A DNA stretch of 64,000 nucleotides, from contig SVCQ01000003.1 of the NCBI GenBank assembly GCA_015058275.1, positions 1 through 64,000 on the forward strand, read 5' to 3'. The notes under the pieces are model-generated. The model was not told the origin of the DNA and searched no databases. It saw only the letters and a program-made list of their open reading frames with translations. Source of the stretch: Clostridiales bacterium (lineage in GTDB: Bacteria; Bacillota; Clostridia; Peptostreptococcales; Anaerovoracaceae). A program made the translations under genes and the position numbers. Positions 52,140-61,739 of this stretch are shown here, in pieces. Position 1 is the first letter of the stretch. Each line of letters begins with the position of its first letter.

Positions 52140-52159
52140 GCCCCCATAGGGAAAATTAT

Positions 52160-53332
52160 TTATGCCGCGTCTTTGAGCTCCTCTGCATCATCCTGCGATG
52201 TGCCTGCGCTTCTCTCCTTGTACTGGACAGCAGCCTTGGTGATACCCTCAGGATAGATGGCCTTGAAGTCGCTCTTCATAGATATCGGAGTATATCCCAT
52301 TGCAGACCACTCAGCGGATTTCTCTTCCCAGCTCTGGCTGCCCCACTCTCTTTCGCTGTCATCGGCTACGAGCATATACGCCTGAGCGGGATATGGATTC
52401 CTGCTGTCTATGGTGTAGTTCATCATGCTCGTGTCGCTGCCGCTGTTGCCGAATGCCAGGACCGGCCTGCGTCCTATCTCTCTTTCGATATATATGGACT
52501 TATTGCCGTTTAGATTCTTTTGTATGAAGCCTCCTGTCAGCACCAGCTCATCGCCGTTCTCGTACTTGAAGTCCATGTTGGAGGATACATCCTCGTATCC
52601 CCTCTGCTTGACCTCAAAGTCCGTTCCGATGATGTGATCGCTGGTCACGTATTTACTTATAGGCGAGCTGCTGATGATCGCACGCGTAGTCGTCCTCTCG
52701 GTGCCGCTCATGACGTAAATGGTGAAGCCGTTGTCATAGAGATACTCCACGAGCTCTGTCATCGGCAGGTAGAAGCCGTCGATGTATCTCATGTTGTTGA
52801 AGCTGTCGGTCTTCCTCTGTCCGAATTCCTTGGCATAGGCCGAAAATTCCTCGACAGTCATGCCTGCATAAGCCTTGGCGAAGTTCCTTGCGAGAGACTC
52901 ATCCGCCGTGTATCCCGGCTTGATGGCTGTCGCCGTCTCCCTGAGTTCATCAGACACCTTGTCAGGATGATCGTCCAGGCAGTACTCGATGAACATCATG
53001 GTATCGAAATATGTATAGAAGGTCTCGCATGTGAGAGTGCCGTCCATGTCAAAGACAGCTATGCGGTCCTCGACAGGTATGAAGTTCTCCGCATCATCCG
53101 GATCAGTCACCATTTCGACATAATCCCTTAGCTGCTGCGCAGGAGCGGAGTCCTCAGCCCAGTACTCGGTCAGGGCCGTGCCTCTTGTCTTGGTATCTTC
53201 GTCCCAGGTGAACTTAACTACACCCGTAGCAGCGAGTATGAGGCAGATAACGAGCAGCGCGGCAGCTGCTCCACCTGCAAATATGAGTATCTTTTTGCTG
53301 TTTTCGTTTATTATCTTGTTGCTTTCTTCCAT
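52160..53332 (-). CDS. Membrane-anchored HAD family phosphatase
   Basis: 390 aa. An N-terminal transmembrane anchor (ILIFAGGAAAALLVICLILAATGVV) is followed by an extracytoplasmic HAD domain: motif I VFDMDGTLTCETFY near residue 95, motif II in YVMSGTERTTT, and the acidic motif LAFGNSGSDTSMMNYT near 300. Substrate unknown. It follows the PFL gene by 15 nt. Confidence 0.85.
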   Translation of the reverse strand: MEESNKIINENSKKILIFAGGAAAALLVICLILAATGVVKFTWDEDTKTRGTALTEYWAEDSAPAQQLRDYVEMVTDPDDAENFIPVEDRIAVFDMDGTLTCETFYTYFDTMMFIEYCLDDHPDKVSDELRETATAIKPGYTADESLARNFAKAYAGMTVEEFSAYAKEFGQRKTDSFNNMRYIDGFYLPMTELVEYLYDNGFTIYVMSGTERTTTRAIISSSPISKYVTSDHIIGTDFEVKQRGYEDVSSNMDFKYENGDELVLTGGFIQKNLNGNKSIYIEREIGRRPVLAFGNSGSDTSMMNYTIDSRNPYPAQAYMLVADDSEREWGSQSWEEKSAEWSAMGYTPISMKSDFKAIYPEGITKAAVQYKERSAGTSQDDAEELKDAA

Positions 53333-53347
53333 GTCTCTTGATCCCCT

Positions 53348-54706
53348 CTAGTTCTTGAGGCTCTGGAGAGGTGCAGGTATGCGTCCGCCGCGGTTTATCA
53401 TGACAGACGGCGACTTCGTGCGCAGCTTCATCACAGGGCCGTATCCGAGCAGGCCGCCGAAGTCGAGTTCCTCGCCCTCCTTAAGGCCTATAGCCGGTAT
53501 GACTCTGACTGCCGTGGTCTTGGAGTTCACCATGCCTATGGCAGCCTCGTCGGCTATTATCGCGGATATCACATCGGCAGGCGTATCTCCCGGAATGACT
53601 ATCATGTCAAGGCCGACCGAGCATACGGCCGTCATGGCCTCGAGCTTCTCTATGGAGAGAGTCCCCTCTCTCGAAGCATCGATCATGCCTGCATCCTCGC
53701 TCACCGGTATGAAGGCTCCGGAGAGTCCTCCTACGGCAGATGATGCCATGACTCCGCCCTTTTTGACTGCGTCATTGAGCATCGCAAGCGCCGCTGTGGT
53801 GCCGTGAGCTCCTACCTGTTCGAGTCCTATCTCCTCGAGTATGTGAGCGACCGAATCGCCTATAGCAGGCGTAGGGGCAAGCGACAGGTCAACTATGCCG
53901 AACGGCACTCCGAGTACCGAAGCCGCTTCCGAGCCTACCAGCTGTCCTACTCTTGTGATCTTGAAGGCGGTCTTTTTGATAGTCTCGGCGACTACATCAA
54001 GAGGCGCGTCCTTCGGCATGTCTGCCAGCACCGATCTTACTACTCCAGGGCCGGAGACTCCTACGCTCAGTACAGTATCGGCCTCGCCCACTCCGTGGAA
54101 GGCTCCCGCCATGAACGGATTGTCCTCGACGGCGTTGCAGAAGACGACGAGCTTGGCTGCTCCTATGCACTGCCTCTCAGCTGTCAGCTCGGCTGCCTGC
54201 CTGACCTTTTGTCCCATCAGCCTTACGGCGTCCATGTTGATTCCGGCTCTTGTGGATCCCACATTTACAGACGAACATACGAGCTCCGTCTCACAAAGAG
54301 CCTGGGGTATGGATTCGATCAGCGCCAGATCTCCTGCGCTGAAGCCCTTCTGGACGAGGGCCGAGTAGCCGCCTATGAAGTCCACGCCTATCTCGTGGGC
54401 CGCGCGGTCAAGAGTGCGCGCATATTTGACCGGATCTCCTCCCGATACTCCCGCGAGCATCGCTATCGGCGTCACCGACACGCGCTTGTTGACTACAGGG
54501 ATGCCGTACTTGTCGCGTATGTCATCGCCGGTGCGGACGAGATCGCCCGCCAGCCTGCAGATCTTGTCATATACCTTTGTGCACGACTTGTCTGTATCCG
54601 GATCCGCACAGTCGAGCAGGGATATGCCCATGGTGATGGTGCGGATATCCAGATTGTTGTCTCTTATCATGGAGATGGTCTCCATGATGTCATTGGTGTT
54701 ATACAT
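53348..54706 (-). CDS. PFL family protein (UPF0210/DUF711)
   Basis: 452 aa, full length for UPF0210. It starts [30 protein letters not shown] and contains [14 protein letters not shown] and [20 protein letters not shown], all typical. Distantly related to pyruvate-formate lyase-like folds but without a known reaction. The ACT-domain gene 33 nt upstream is its usual partner in Firmicutes. Confidence 0.92.
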   Translation of the reverse strand: MYNTNDIMETISMIRDNNLDIRTITMGISLLDCADPDTDKSCTKVYDKICRLAGDLVRTGDDIRDKYGIPVVNKRVSVTPIAMLAGVSGGDPVKYARTLDRAAHEIGVDFIGGYSALVQKGFSAGDLALIESIPQALCETELVCSSVNVGSTRAGINMDAVRLMGQKVRQAAELTAERQCIGAAKLVVFCNAVEDNPFMAGAFHGVGEADTVLSVGVSGPGVVRSVLADMPKDAPLDVVAETIKKTAFKITRVGQLVGSEAASVLGVPFGIVDLSLAPTPAIGDSVAHILEEIGLEQVGAHGTTAALAMLNDAVKKGGVMASSAVGGLSGAFIPVSEDAGMIDASREGTLSIEKLEAMTAVCSVGLDMIVIPGDTPADVISAIIADEAAIGMVNSKTTAVRVIPAIGLKEGEELDFGGLLGYGPVMKLRTKSPSVMINRGGRIPAPLQSLKN

Positions 54707-54739
54707 TGTATGTCTGACCTCTCTTCTTAAGTGCTGATC

Positions 54740-55015
54740 CTAGATGCTGTGCATTGAATTGAAGATGTTCTCGTGCATCACGTGAATCTCCATGCCCGGC
54801 AGCCTGTCCTTGAGTTCGCTCTCAAGGCCCGGTATATTGCCCTCCATGGATGAGATATCTATCAGCATGTTCATCGTGAAGTACTCGTCCATTACGATCT
54901 GGGATACCTGCACGATGCTGGCCTTCGCCTCAGCTATCGCTGTCGCGACCCTGGCGAGTATGCCGATGTCGTTCTTTCCTACCACCGTTACAACGGCCTG
55001 TTCTTTTTTGTCCAT
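54740..55015 (-). CDS. ACT domain-containing protein (UPF0237)
   Basis: 91 aa single ACT domain: VVTVVGKNDIGILARVATAIAEAKASIVQVSQ is the ligand-binding front half. Probably senses an amino acid; usually paired with the UPF0210 protein that follows here. Confidence 0.93.
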   Translation of the reverse strand: MDKKEQAVVTVVGKNDIGILARVATAIAEAKASIVQVSQIVMDEYFTMNMLIDISSMEGNIPGLESELKDRLPGMEIHVMHENIFNSMHSI

Positions 55016-55047
55016 TCCTGAATTCTCCTCTTAAATAATTACTGTAT

Positions 55048-55210
55048 GCTTTGAACGCTCCTCCACTTAGTCTGGCGACTTGAAGTGGGGGATTCCTGCT
55101 TCATCGAGAACCGCGCTCGCTCCTTGGAGCTAGCGTCTCACATTCTCTCGACAGGCTTGAATTCCCGTGCGACCCACGGTATTTGTTTTAACTTATATGT
55201 TTTGCCTCAG
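55048..55210 (-). ncRNA. Probable omegaRNA and right end of the TnpB element
   Basis: Directly after the tnpB stop on the minus strand comes a hairpin-rich ~160-nt segment: GCT-GCTCC/GGAGC-AGC, then a terminal stem of CCCCCACTT against AAGTGGAGG (one mismatch) followed by AGCGTTCAA. This is where TnpB elements encode their guide RNA scaffold, running to the right end. The exact boundary and the guide sequence just beyond it need comparison with an empty site. Confidence 0.6.
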
Positions 55211-56310
55211 GATGCGAGCATCTCAAGGCCTTTGGCTAGTATGTTGACCGCGGCATTCACGTCGCGGTCATGTACTGCTCCGCATTCCGGACATGTCCAG
55301 GCGCGTATCGACAGGTCTTTCACTTTGCTGTTCTGACTGCCGCAGCAGCTGCATAGCTGACTCGACGGATATGTCTTCGGCACCCTGATCAGTATCCCTC
55401 CATGATCTTCCATCTTGTACTCAAGCTTGCGGAACAACTCACTCCATGATGCGTCGGATATCGACTTTGCAAGTCTGTGGTTTCTCATCATTCCTTTCAC
55501 GTTCAGATCCTCTATACAGACGACTTGGTTATCGTTCGCCAGTCTATGTGTCATCTTATGCTGGAAGTCATTCCTGATGTCCGCCACTTTCTCGTGTTCT
55601 CTTGCCAGTCTTTTCCTTGCCTTCTCTCTGTTCTTCGATCCCTTCGCCTTCCGAGACAGTGACCGCTGTAGTCTCCTGATTCGCTTCTCATGCTTTGTCA
55701 GCGTCTTAGGGTTCATGATCTTATTACTATTTGAATCTGTGCACAGATCGGTGAGTCCTGCGTCTATACCCAGCATGCCGCCCTTGTTTGGAAGGATCTC
55801 ATATTCCTCTTCCACCTGGAGTGATATGTAGTATCTCCCGCTTGCAGTCCTCGTCACTGTCGCACCGGTGATGCGTCCTTCGAATGTTCTTGTGTTGACG
55901 ATCTTCACTCTCCCTGCCTTTGGCAGTTTTATGTGATTGCCTTCTATGCGGATGCTGTTATTGTTATTCATCGTACGGTAGCTCTGTACTGACCTTTTCT
56001 TCTTGAACTTCGGATAGTCGGATCTTTTCTTGAAGAAGTTCTGATACGCATTGTCCAGATGTCTCAGGCTCTGCTGCAGCGCACTGCTGTCTGCTTCTTT
56101 CAGCCATTCCTTTTCTTTCTTGAGTTCATTTGCAAGCTCCCTAGAGGTTTCACTAAATGACATGGTGTCATGCCATTCTTCCCACGTTGCTTTTCTTTTC
56201 GCAAGGTAGTGATTATACACAAAGCGGCAGCAACCGAAGTTCTTCGAAAAGAACTCCCGTTGCTCTTTATTTGGATATGCACGATATTTGTATCCTCTTT
56301 TTCGCACCAT
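55207..56310 (-). CDS. tnpB: IS200/IS605-type TnpB RNA-guided nuclease
   Basis: 367 aa. N-terminal helical region (YKYRAYPNKEQREFFSKNFGCCRFVYNHYL); RuvC catalytic residues Asp in GIDAGLTDL, Glu in VCIEDLNVKG and Asp in DRDVNAAVN; a four-Cys zinc ribbon CSCCGSQN...CPECG near 325-350. All look intact. There is no tnpA nearby, so the element cannot move on its own. A strong promoter and GGAGG precede the start. Confidence 0.95.
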   Translation of the reverse strand: MVRKRGYKYRAYPNKEQREFFSKNFGCCRFVYNHYLAKRKATWEEWHDTMSFSETSRELANELKKEKEWLKEADSSALQQSLRHLDNAYQNFFKKRSDYPKFKKKRSVQSYRTMNNNNSIRIEGNHIKLPKAGRVKIVNTRTFEGRITGATVTRTASGRYYISLQVEEEYEILPNKGGMLGIDAGLTDLCTDSNSNKIMNPKTLTKHEKRIRRLQRSLSRKAKGSKNREKARKRLAREHEKVADIRNDFQHKMTHRLANDNQVVCIEDLNVKGMMRNHRLAKSISDASWSELFRKLEYKMEDHGGILIRVPKTYPSSQLCSCCGSQNSKVKDLSIRAWTCPECGAVHDRDVNAAVNILAKGLEMLAS

Positions 56311-56334
56311 GATATACCTCCGAACTTATGTTCT

Positions 56335-56363
56335 ATTATATCACGGAACCTCAGTGTTTTCAA
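56335..56363 (-). promoter_or_regulatory. Promoter of tnpB
   Basis: TTGAAA (56358-56363), 17 bp, TATAAT (56335-56340) on the minus strand. The leader is about 20 nt and carries GGAGG. Confidence 0.8.
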
Positions 56364-56542
56364 GGGTTTTAGTCCTGCAATTATTTCGCCGAAAACTGCC
56401 TGAATGCGCCAAACTAGGAGCAATTTTGTGCTTTCTGCGACCCTGCGGGACGATCATTACTGTTCTGACGATTTTCACAAAAGCATCCCTCAACCATATG
56501 CCGGGATCCTGATCTTAGCTGCGGTCCGGGCGATTCATCCCA
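56364..56542. other. Intergenic DNA, probable left part of the TnpB element
   Basis: No gene is visible between the tnpB promoter and the lipoprotein stop. It should contain the left end of the transposable unit, but I could not identify a terminal hairpin or target site with confidence. Confidence 0.35.
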
Positions 56543-57469
56543 CTACCTACAGAGGATAGGGGCTTTCTCGCCTATTTTATGGTAAACGAAGACCTCATGG
56601 ATCTCCTCATCATAGCCATCGTAAAAGCCCTTAGGCATCCCCTTCACTATCCTCGCGCCTCTGTTGTAGCTGATCAGCATCTGATCATTGGCGCGGTCAA
56701 AGGATATGCCCTCTATCTCTCCCTGGCGGGTGACATCGTCGAGGGTCTTCTCTAGGGAGACCTCAAATTCATCGAGGGAGACATCCGCCCTGCATTTATA
56801 CACATGATCCGGAGCATCATCATCCGCATCACCGTCATCGGATGTTATGTACAGGAAGCCGTCTTTATATGCTACTCCCTGTATCAGCTGAGGCGGCTTG
56901 TCCATGCGGTACCTGCCGAGATACTCTCCGCTCTCAAGATCATACCTGTAAAGATAGCTGCCGCTCTCACCCTCAGCCCAGGAGCACATCCACATCGAAG
57001 CGTTATCAGGATCGACCGCTATGCCCGAGACCTCAGTCTGGCCGCTTGCAGGATCGAACATGTAAGTGCGCTTAAGCTCAAGCGTATCCGCATCATAGAC
57101 AGCCATCTGGATGTTGGATGCCTCGCCGTCCATGAAGTACTCTACGCCTGCGTATATCTCACCCTTGTACACATCGATGTCTCCGATGTGATTGACCTCG
57201 GCGTCGAATGCGGTGAAGGGTTCAGTCTGCGTCCTGACGAGTTTCCAGTCGGCGTCATAGACAGACAGTGTAGTACTGCCGCTGACGTAGTACATGCCTT
57301 CCTCACATGCTATGCCCTGCCTGCCGTCCACGGCGTGTGAGGATACAGGAACATAGACGCGCTCTTTGGTATCCGCCTCTCCGCTGCCGGATGAGCAGGC
57401 GCTCATGCCGAAGGCCGGGACCATCAATGCGGCTATCACTAATGTCAGTAGTCTTTTGGTGTTCTTCAT
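56543..57469 (-). CDS. Secreted lipoprotein, beta-propeller-like
   Basis: 308 aa. A signal peptide with lipobox is present (LVIAALMVPAFGMSACSSG), Cys near residue 25 being the lipidation site. The rest is beta-rich with recurring blades such as GIACEEGMYYVSGSTTLSVYD, GDIDVYKGEIYAGVEYF and GVAYKDGFLYITSDDG, and an acidic DDGDADDDAPD loop that may bind Ca2+. Function unknown. It follows the NhaC-type antiporter by nine bases and is probably co-transcribed with it. Confidence 0.78.
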   Translation of the reverse strand: MKNTKRLLTLVIAALMVPAFGMSACSSGSGEADTKERVYVPVSSHAVDGRQGIACEEGMYYVSGSTTLSVYDADWKLVRTQTEPFTAFDAEVNHIGDIDVYKGEIYAGVEYFMDGEASNIQMAVYDADTLELKRTYMFDPASGQTEVSGIAVDPDNASMWMCSWAEGESGSYLYRYDLESGEYLGRYRMDKPPQLIQGVAYKDGFLYITSDDGDADDDAPDHVYKCRADVSLDEFEVSLEKTLDDVTRQGEIEGISFDRANDQMLISYNRGARIVKGMPKGFYDGYDEEIHEVFVYHKIGEKAPILCR

Positions 57470-57478
57470 GATATCTGA

Positions 57479-58837
57479 TCAGTCGTTTACGACTCTGTTC
57501 TCTTCCCAGTCCCATCTGCCCTTGAGGGTGATCTTTTCGTACCAAGGTACGAAGTACGAAAGTATGGCAAAGAATGCCAGGAGGAAGAGGTACCAGTTGT
57601 CAGGTATGATATCCATGGGACTTACCCTTCCCTCGCACAGGCTTGCAACTACCAGGAACTGAGCCCCATAAGGGATGAGTCCCTGAACGATGCAGGCAAA
57701 CACATCCAGAATGGATGCAGTCTTCCTAGGGTCAACGCCGTACTGCTCGCTTATGCCCTTTGCCATAGGACCGTCAACGATGATCGCAACAGTGTTGTTG
57801 GCGGTGCAGGCATCTGTCAGCGCAGCAAGTGCGCTGAGTCCCAACTGTGCGGATTTCTTGCCTTTGATGGTCTTTGAGATCTTTTCGATAAGCCAGTTGA
57901 TGCCACCGTACTCCTTTGCCATCTCAGCTATGCCGCCTACCAGCATCGACAGGAGGAAGACTTCGATCATGCCCTGGAAGCCTTCCCAGATCCTGACTGC
58001 GAAGTCCAGGAATGTGAGGTCTCCGTAGGCCATCCCTATGATGCCTGCGGAGAAGATCCCTATCGTCAGATCAAGATATACATTGACTCCGGCAAGAGCC
58101 AGAACGAGGACCAGGATATACGGTATGACCTTTATGAATGAGAACTGATCCACCACGATGGCCTGGCTGGATTCGGGTCTTCCGAAGATCACGAGAAGGA
58201 TTATCGTGACCACGGCTGCAGGAAATGCGATCCAGAAATTCGTGCGGAACTTGTCCCTGAGCTCGACGCCCTGAGTCCTTGTAGCCGCGATGGTGGTGTC
58301 CGAGATCATCGAGAGATTGTCTCCGAACATCGCACCGGATACGACAGCTGCCATGACAAGCGGCAGGCTGAGTCCGGCCTTGTCGACAACGCCGAGTGCG
58401 ATCGGCACGAGAGCTCCGATGGTACCCATCGAAGTGCCGGTAGCCGTTCCGAGGAATGCGGCTATTACGAATAGTCCCGCAGTAAGAAGGGATGCAGGTA
58501 TGATCGAAACGCCGAGGTTTACCGTAGCGTCGACACCGCCCATGGCGCCTGCTACCGACGAGAAGCCTCCCGCGAGGAGGAATATCATCAGCATGCACAT
58601 GATGTCCTCGCTTCCGGCTCCTTTTGCAAAGATCCTGAAGTTCTCGTTGATCCCTGCCTTGTAGTTGATCGCAAATGCCGTGAGCACCGAGATGAACATC
58701 GCCACCACTGCCGGGAACTGATAGAATGCCATCTCCACTCCCCTTGACTGGAGGACGATGCCCGCTCCGAGATAGATCACGATGAATACCAGGAACGGTA
58801 TAAGCGCAAGACCGCTGCTTTTTTTAGTTTTATCCAT
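57479..58837 (-). CDS. NhaC family Na+/H+ antiporter-type transporter
   Basis: 452 aa with about eleven helices. GTATGTSMGTIGALVPIALGV, SGAMFGDNLSMISDTTIAAT and ALTDACTANNTVAIIVDGPMAK are hallmarks of the NhaC branch. Members exchange Na+ for protons, or malate/lactate in some cases, so the substrate is not certain. AGGAG precedes the ATG. Confidence 0.9.
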   Translation of the reverse strand: MDKTKKSSGLALIPFLVFIVIYLGAGIVLQSRGVEMAFYQFPAVVAMFISVLTAFAINYKAGINENFRIFAKGAGSEDIMCMLMIFLLAGGFSSVAGAMGGVDATVNLGVSIIPASLLTAGLFVIAAFLGTATGTSMGTIGALVPIALGVVDKAGLSLPLVMAAVVSGAMFGDNLSMISDTTIAATRTQGVELRDKFRTNFWIAFPAAVVTIILLVIFGRPESSQAIVVDQFSFIKVIPYILVLVLALAGVNVYLDLTIGIFSAGIIGMAYGDLTFLDFAVRIWEGFQGMIEVFLLSMLVGGIAEMAKEYGGINWLIEKISKTIKGKKSAQLGLSALAALTDACTANNTVAIIVDGPMAKGISEQYGVDPRKTASILDVFACIVQGLIPYGAQFLVVASLCEGRVSPMDIIPDNWYLFLLAFFAILSYFVPWYEKITLKGRWDWEENRVVND

Positions 58838-58876
58838 TATTGTTGCTCCTGAAAAATAATTTGTACGGCTGATTCA

Positions 58877-59491
58877 TCATTCTCTCCCGAGCAGGTCTTC
58901 TATCTTGTTCCTGACCAGATCGAATGCTATGTCGTTCATGCCGCTGTTGGTGATTATGTCCGCAAAAGCCTTTGTAGGCTCTACATACAGATAGTGCATC
59001 GGCTTGACCGTGGACAGATACTGCTCCACGATGCCCTCCACGTCGCGTCCGCGCTCCTTTACATCTCGCACCACGCGGCGCAGTATGCGTTCATCGGCAT
59101 CCGCTTCAACGAAGACCTTGATATCCATCAGGTCCCTGAGTTCTTCGTTCTGGAGAGCAAGTATCCCCTCCACTATGATGACCTTGGATGGCTTCAGCAG
59201 GACCGTCTCGTCCGATCTGGTCCTCAGGGTGTAGTCATACACCGGGCCGTATACCTCATTACCCTCCTTGAGCTCCCTGAGCTGCCTGACGAGAAGATCC
59301 GTCTCGAACGCATCCGGATGATCGTAATTGATTTTATTCCTTTCTTCGAAAGGCACATCATCATGCGGCCAGTAATAGTTATCGTGATATATGACCGTTA
59401 CCCGGTCGCCGAAGGCTTCTTTGAGGCGGTTTGTAAAAGTGGACTTGCCTGAGCCCGTACCTCCCGCTATGCCTATGATGGTTGTCTTCAT
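58877..59491 (-). CDS. udk: Uridine kinase
   Basis: 204 aa from MKTTIIGIAGGTGSGKSTFTNRL, with AGAGGAG eight bases before the ATG; the track's first 16 residues are upstream sequence. P-loop GGTGSGKST, HDNYYWPHDDVPFEERNKINYDHPDAF and VIIVEGILAL are typical. It phosphorylates uridine and cytidine for pyrimidine salvage. Confidence 0.96.
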   Translation of the reverse strand: MKTTIIGIAGGTGSGKSTFTNRLKEAFGDRVTVIYHDNYYWPHDDVPFEERNKINYDHPDAFETDLLVRQLRELKEGNEVYGPVYDYTLRTRSDETVLLKPSKVIIVEGILALQNEELRDLMDIKVFVEADADERILRRVVRDVKERGRDVEGIVEQYLSTVKPMHYLYVEPTKAFADIITNSGMNDIAFDLVRNKIEDLLGRE

Positions 59492-59604
59492 GCTGGTCTC
59501 CTCTGCTGATTCATTATCCTGAATTACAATCTCATACATTATAACATCCTCAGCACTGTTCCCGCCCGATTAATTTACGATAGGTTAATACTCAATGAAT
59601 TTGT

Positions 59605-59610
59605 TATAAT
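59605..59610 (+). promoter_or_regulatory. -10 box, leaderless-type start of the acyltransferase gene
   Basis: TATAAT ends nine bases before the ATG; no Shine-Dalgarno is present between them. No good -35 at 17 bp. Confidence 0.55.
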
Positions 59611-59619
59611 AAACTTACT

Positions 59620-60945
59620 ATGAAGAAATCTATGATCAAAAAACCGAATTTCAAAAGGCGTACGCCCGGAGAGATCCTCAAGGAATACGTTCCGGACATC
59701 CCCCGCAAAAGCGCTGCTGTGCTTACAAGGACGATAATGCGGCTGAGTACCATCGGCAGGCCTGCAGTCATCAGCTACGGCTTTGACAAGCGCGAGATGA
59801 AGGACAGACAGGTGCTCATACTAGCTCAGCACGCATCGAGAGATGACCCGTACTACGTCAATGCGGCTTATCCTTTCGTGCAGCCAAACGCGGTAATGGG
59901 CATGACCAATGTGCTCATCCCCGTGATGTTCCGTCTGCTTCTGGCTGACGGCGTCATACTGAAGTCGCTTTTCGAACCGGATCTGACTGCGATGCGTCAT
60001 CTGATGCGCCTTCACAAAAAGGGCGCGTCATTCCTGCTCTTCCCTGAGGGCATCCAGTCCGTTGACGGGACCACGCAGCCTATCCACCCTGCCACCGCAA
60101 GGCTCATCAAAAAACTCGCAATGGATACCGTGCTGTGCACAAGTCACGGCGCATATCTTTGCACTCCGAGATTTGATGCGGACAATAAGCGCAAAGGCAG
60201 GATAGAGTACAGCTTTGAGATGCTGTTCACCAAAGAAGAGCTCAGGGAGATCTCCGAAGAAGACCTGTATGCACGTCTTCTGGAGAAGTTCGTATACAAC
60301 GATTTCGAATGGAACAGCGAGAAGCAATACAGTTATAAGGCTAAGGTTCCTCTGGCTCACGGCATAGACAATATGCTCTTCATCTGTCCGCGCTGCGGCA
60401 GGAAGTTCACCATGCACGTGGAACACGACAGGCTGCTTTGCAGCTGCGGGAGCGCCGTGACCATAGACGACAGGTATAATCTCATACCCGATGACAGCCG
60501 GGACTTCCCTTTCAGACGCATAGATGAGTGGTACCGCTGGCAGCAGGACACGATCGCCGAGGATGTTCGCCGCGAAGACTTCCTCCTTACAGAAGACGCG
60601 GTATTCAACAAGCTCAACACCGAAGATCTCAGGAGAGGCCGCTTCATCACTGCCGGAGAGGGCCGCATCGAGATCGATCGCGATCACTTCCGTTATACCG
60701 GTACAGATGACGGAAAGGATGTCGATCTTAAATTCGAAATATCCCGGATGCCGTGCGCATCAGTCACAAAAGCCATGGCAAACGAATTCTATTATGACGG
60801 CGTATATCATCAGTTTGCAGTAAAGAGCGGACCGGGACATGCCATGAATCTGATGATGACGGTGGAGGCTCTGCACGACATGACCGATGCAGACCGCCGC
60901 AAGGCCCGAGAAGACGTACGCAGAGGAGCTGAGAAAGGAGTATAG
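59620..60945 (+). CDS. Lysophospholipid acyltransferase-like protein with zinc-ribbon insert
   Basis: 441 aa. The PlsC/LPLAT motifs are HASRDD (HX4D) near residue 70 and LLFPEGIQS near 140. After ~250 comes a four-Cys ribbon (FICPRCGRKFTMHVEHDRLLCSCGS) and a C-terminal soluble region, an addition not found in ordinary PlsC. It probably transfers an acyl chain to a glycerol- or lipid-type acceptor. It starts a plus-strand group with the following membrane-protein genes. Confidence 0.85.
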   Translation: MKKSMIKKPNFKRRTPGEILKEYVPDIPRKSAAVLTRTIMRLSTIGRPAVISYGFDKREMKDRQVLILAQHASRDDPYYVNAAYPFVQPNAVMGMTNVLIPVMFRLLLADGVILKSLFEPDLTAMRHLMRLHKKGASFLLFPEGIQSVDGTTQPIHPATARLIKKLAMDTVLCTSHGAYLCTPRFDADNKRKGRIEYSFEMLFTKEELREISEEDLYARLLEKFVYNDFEWNSEKQYSYKAKVPLAHGIDNMLFICPRCGRKFTMHVEHDRLLCSCGSAVTIDDRYNLIPDDSRDFPFRRIDEWYRWQQDTIAEDVRREDFLLTEDAVFNKLNTEDLRRGRFITAGEGRIEIDRDHFRYTGTDDGKDVDLKFEISRMPCASVTKAMANEFYYDGVYHQFAVKSGPGHAMNLMMTVEALHDMTDADRRKAREDVRRGAEKGV

Positions 60946-60953
60946 AAGAGACC

Positions 60954-61724
60954 ATGGAACTGCTGGACAAACTGAACTCACCTTTCATGTATATCGTATG
61001 CGGCAGCATCGTCGCATTTATCGCCGCGGTCTGCGTGGTATTCCTTGTGCGCGCATACCGTGCCGGTATCGCCATGGGCATAGACAAGGCCAGGCTCAAC
61101 AGAGTCATCATCTCCAGCGCTTCATTCACGCTGCTGCCTGCCGTTGCCATACTGCTTGGCGTAATAGCACTTTCGGGAAGCCTGGGCGTACCGTGGCCGT
61201 GGCTGAGGCTGTCCGTGATCGGCGCCCTGCATTATGAGACGCAGGTCGCTTCGGCGGCGGCCGAGGCTACGGGCATGAGCAGCCTTTCGGCTGCGGAGAT
61301 GACGGCGGGCAGCTTCAGCACGATATGTCTGCTGATGAGCGTATGCATCATATGGACCCCGCTGCTCACCGTACTCCTCAACAAGAGATACTCCGGACGT
61401 CTGAATGCCTCGGATGAGAACGGTAACCGCAAGGACAATATCTTTACAAGAGGCTTCGGAGACCTGGCGATCACCGCCATGTTCATAGGTCTTGTGAGTG
61501 CATATATCGGGAGCTACATAGGCGGCATCGTATCAGGAGACGGGCTCTTCCGCTTCAGCGGCAACTGGCTGCCGCTCGCCGTGGCGATCGTATCCGCCAT
61601 AGCCATGGCCTTCTTTGTATGGCTCAGAGAAAAGAAAGATCTTGTATGGGTCGAGAGCTTTTCGGTATGCGGCAGCATGCTCATCGCTATGGCAGCCGCC
61701 ATACTTATGGCTCCCCTGGTGTAA
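60954..61724 (+). CDS. DUF5058-type membrane protein
   Basis: 256 aa with six to seven helices; starts ELLDKLNSPFMYIVCGSIVAFIAAVCVVFLV. I recognise this as DUF5058-like. Residues ~140-150 form a cytoplasmic loop. It is followed three bases later by a second membrane protein, and the two likely work together as a transporter, but the cargo is unknown. Confidence 0.78.
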   Translation: MELLDKLNSPFMYIVCGSIVAFIAAVCVVFLVRAYRAGIAMGIDKARLNRVIISSASFTLLPAVAILLGVIALSGSLGVPWPWLRLSVIGALHYETQVASAAAEATGMSSLSAAEMTAGSFSTICLLMSVCIIWTPLLTVLLNKRYSGRLNASDENGNRKDNIFTRGFGDLAITAMFIGLVSAYIGSYIGGIVSGDGLFRFSGNWLPLAVAIVSAIAMAFFVWLREKKDLVWVESFSVCGSMLIAMAAAILMAPLV

Positions 61725-61739
61725 GGAATGGAGGACGAC

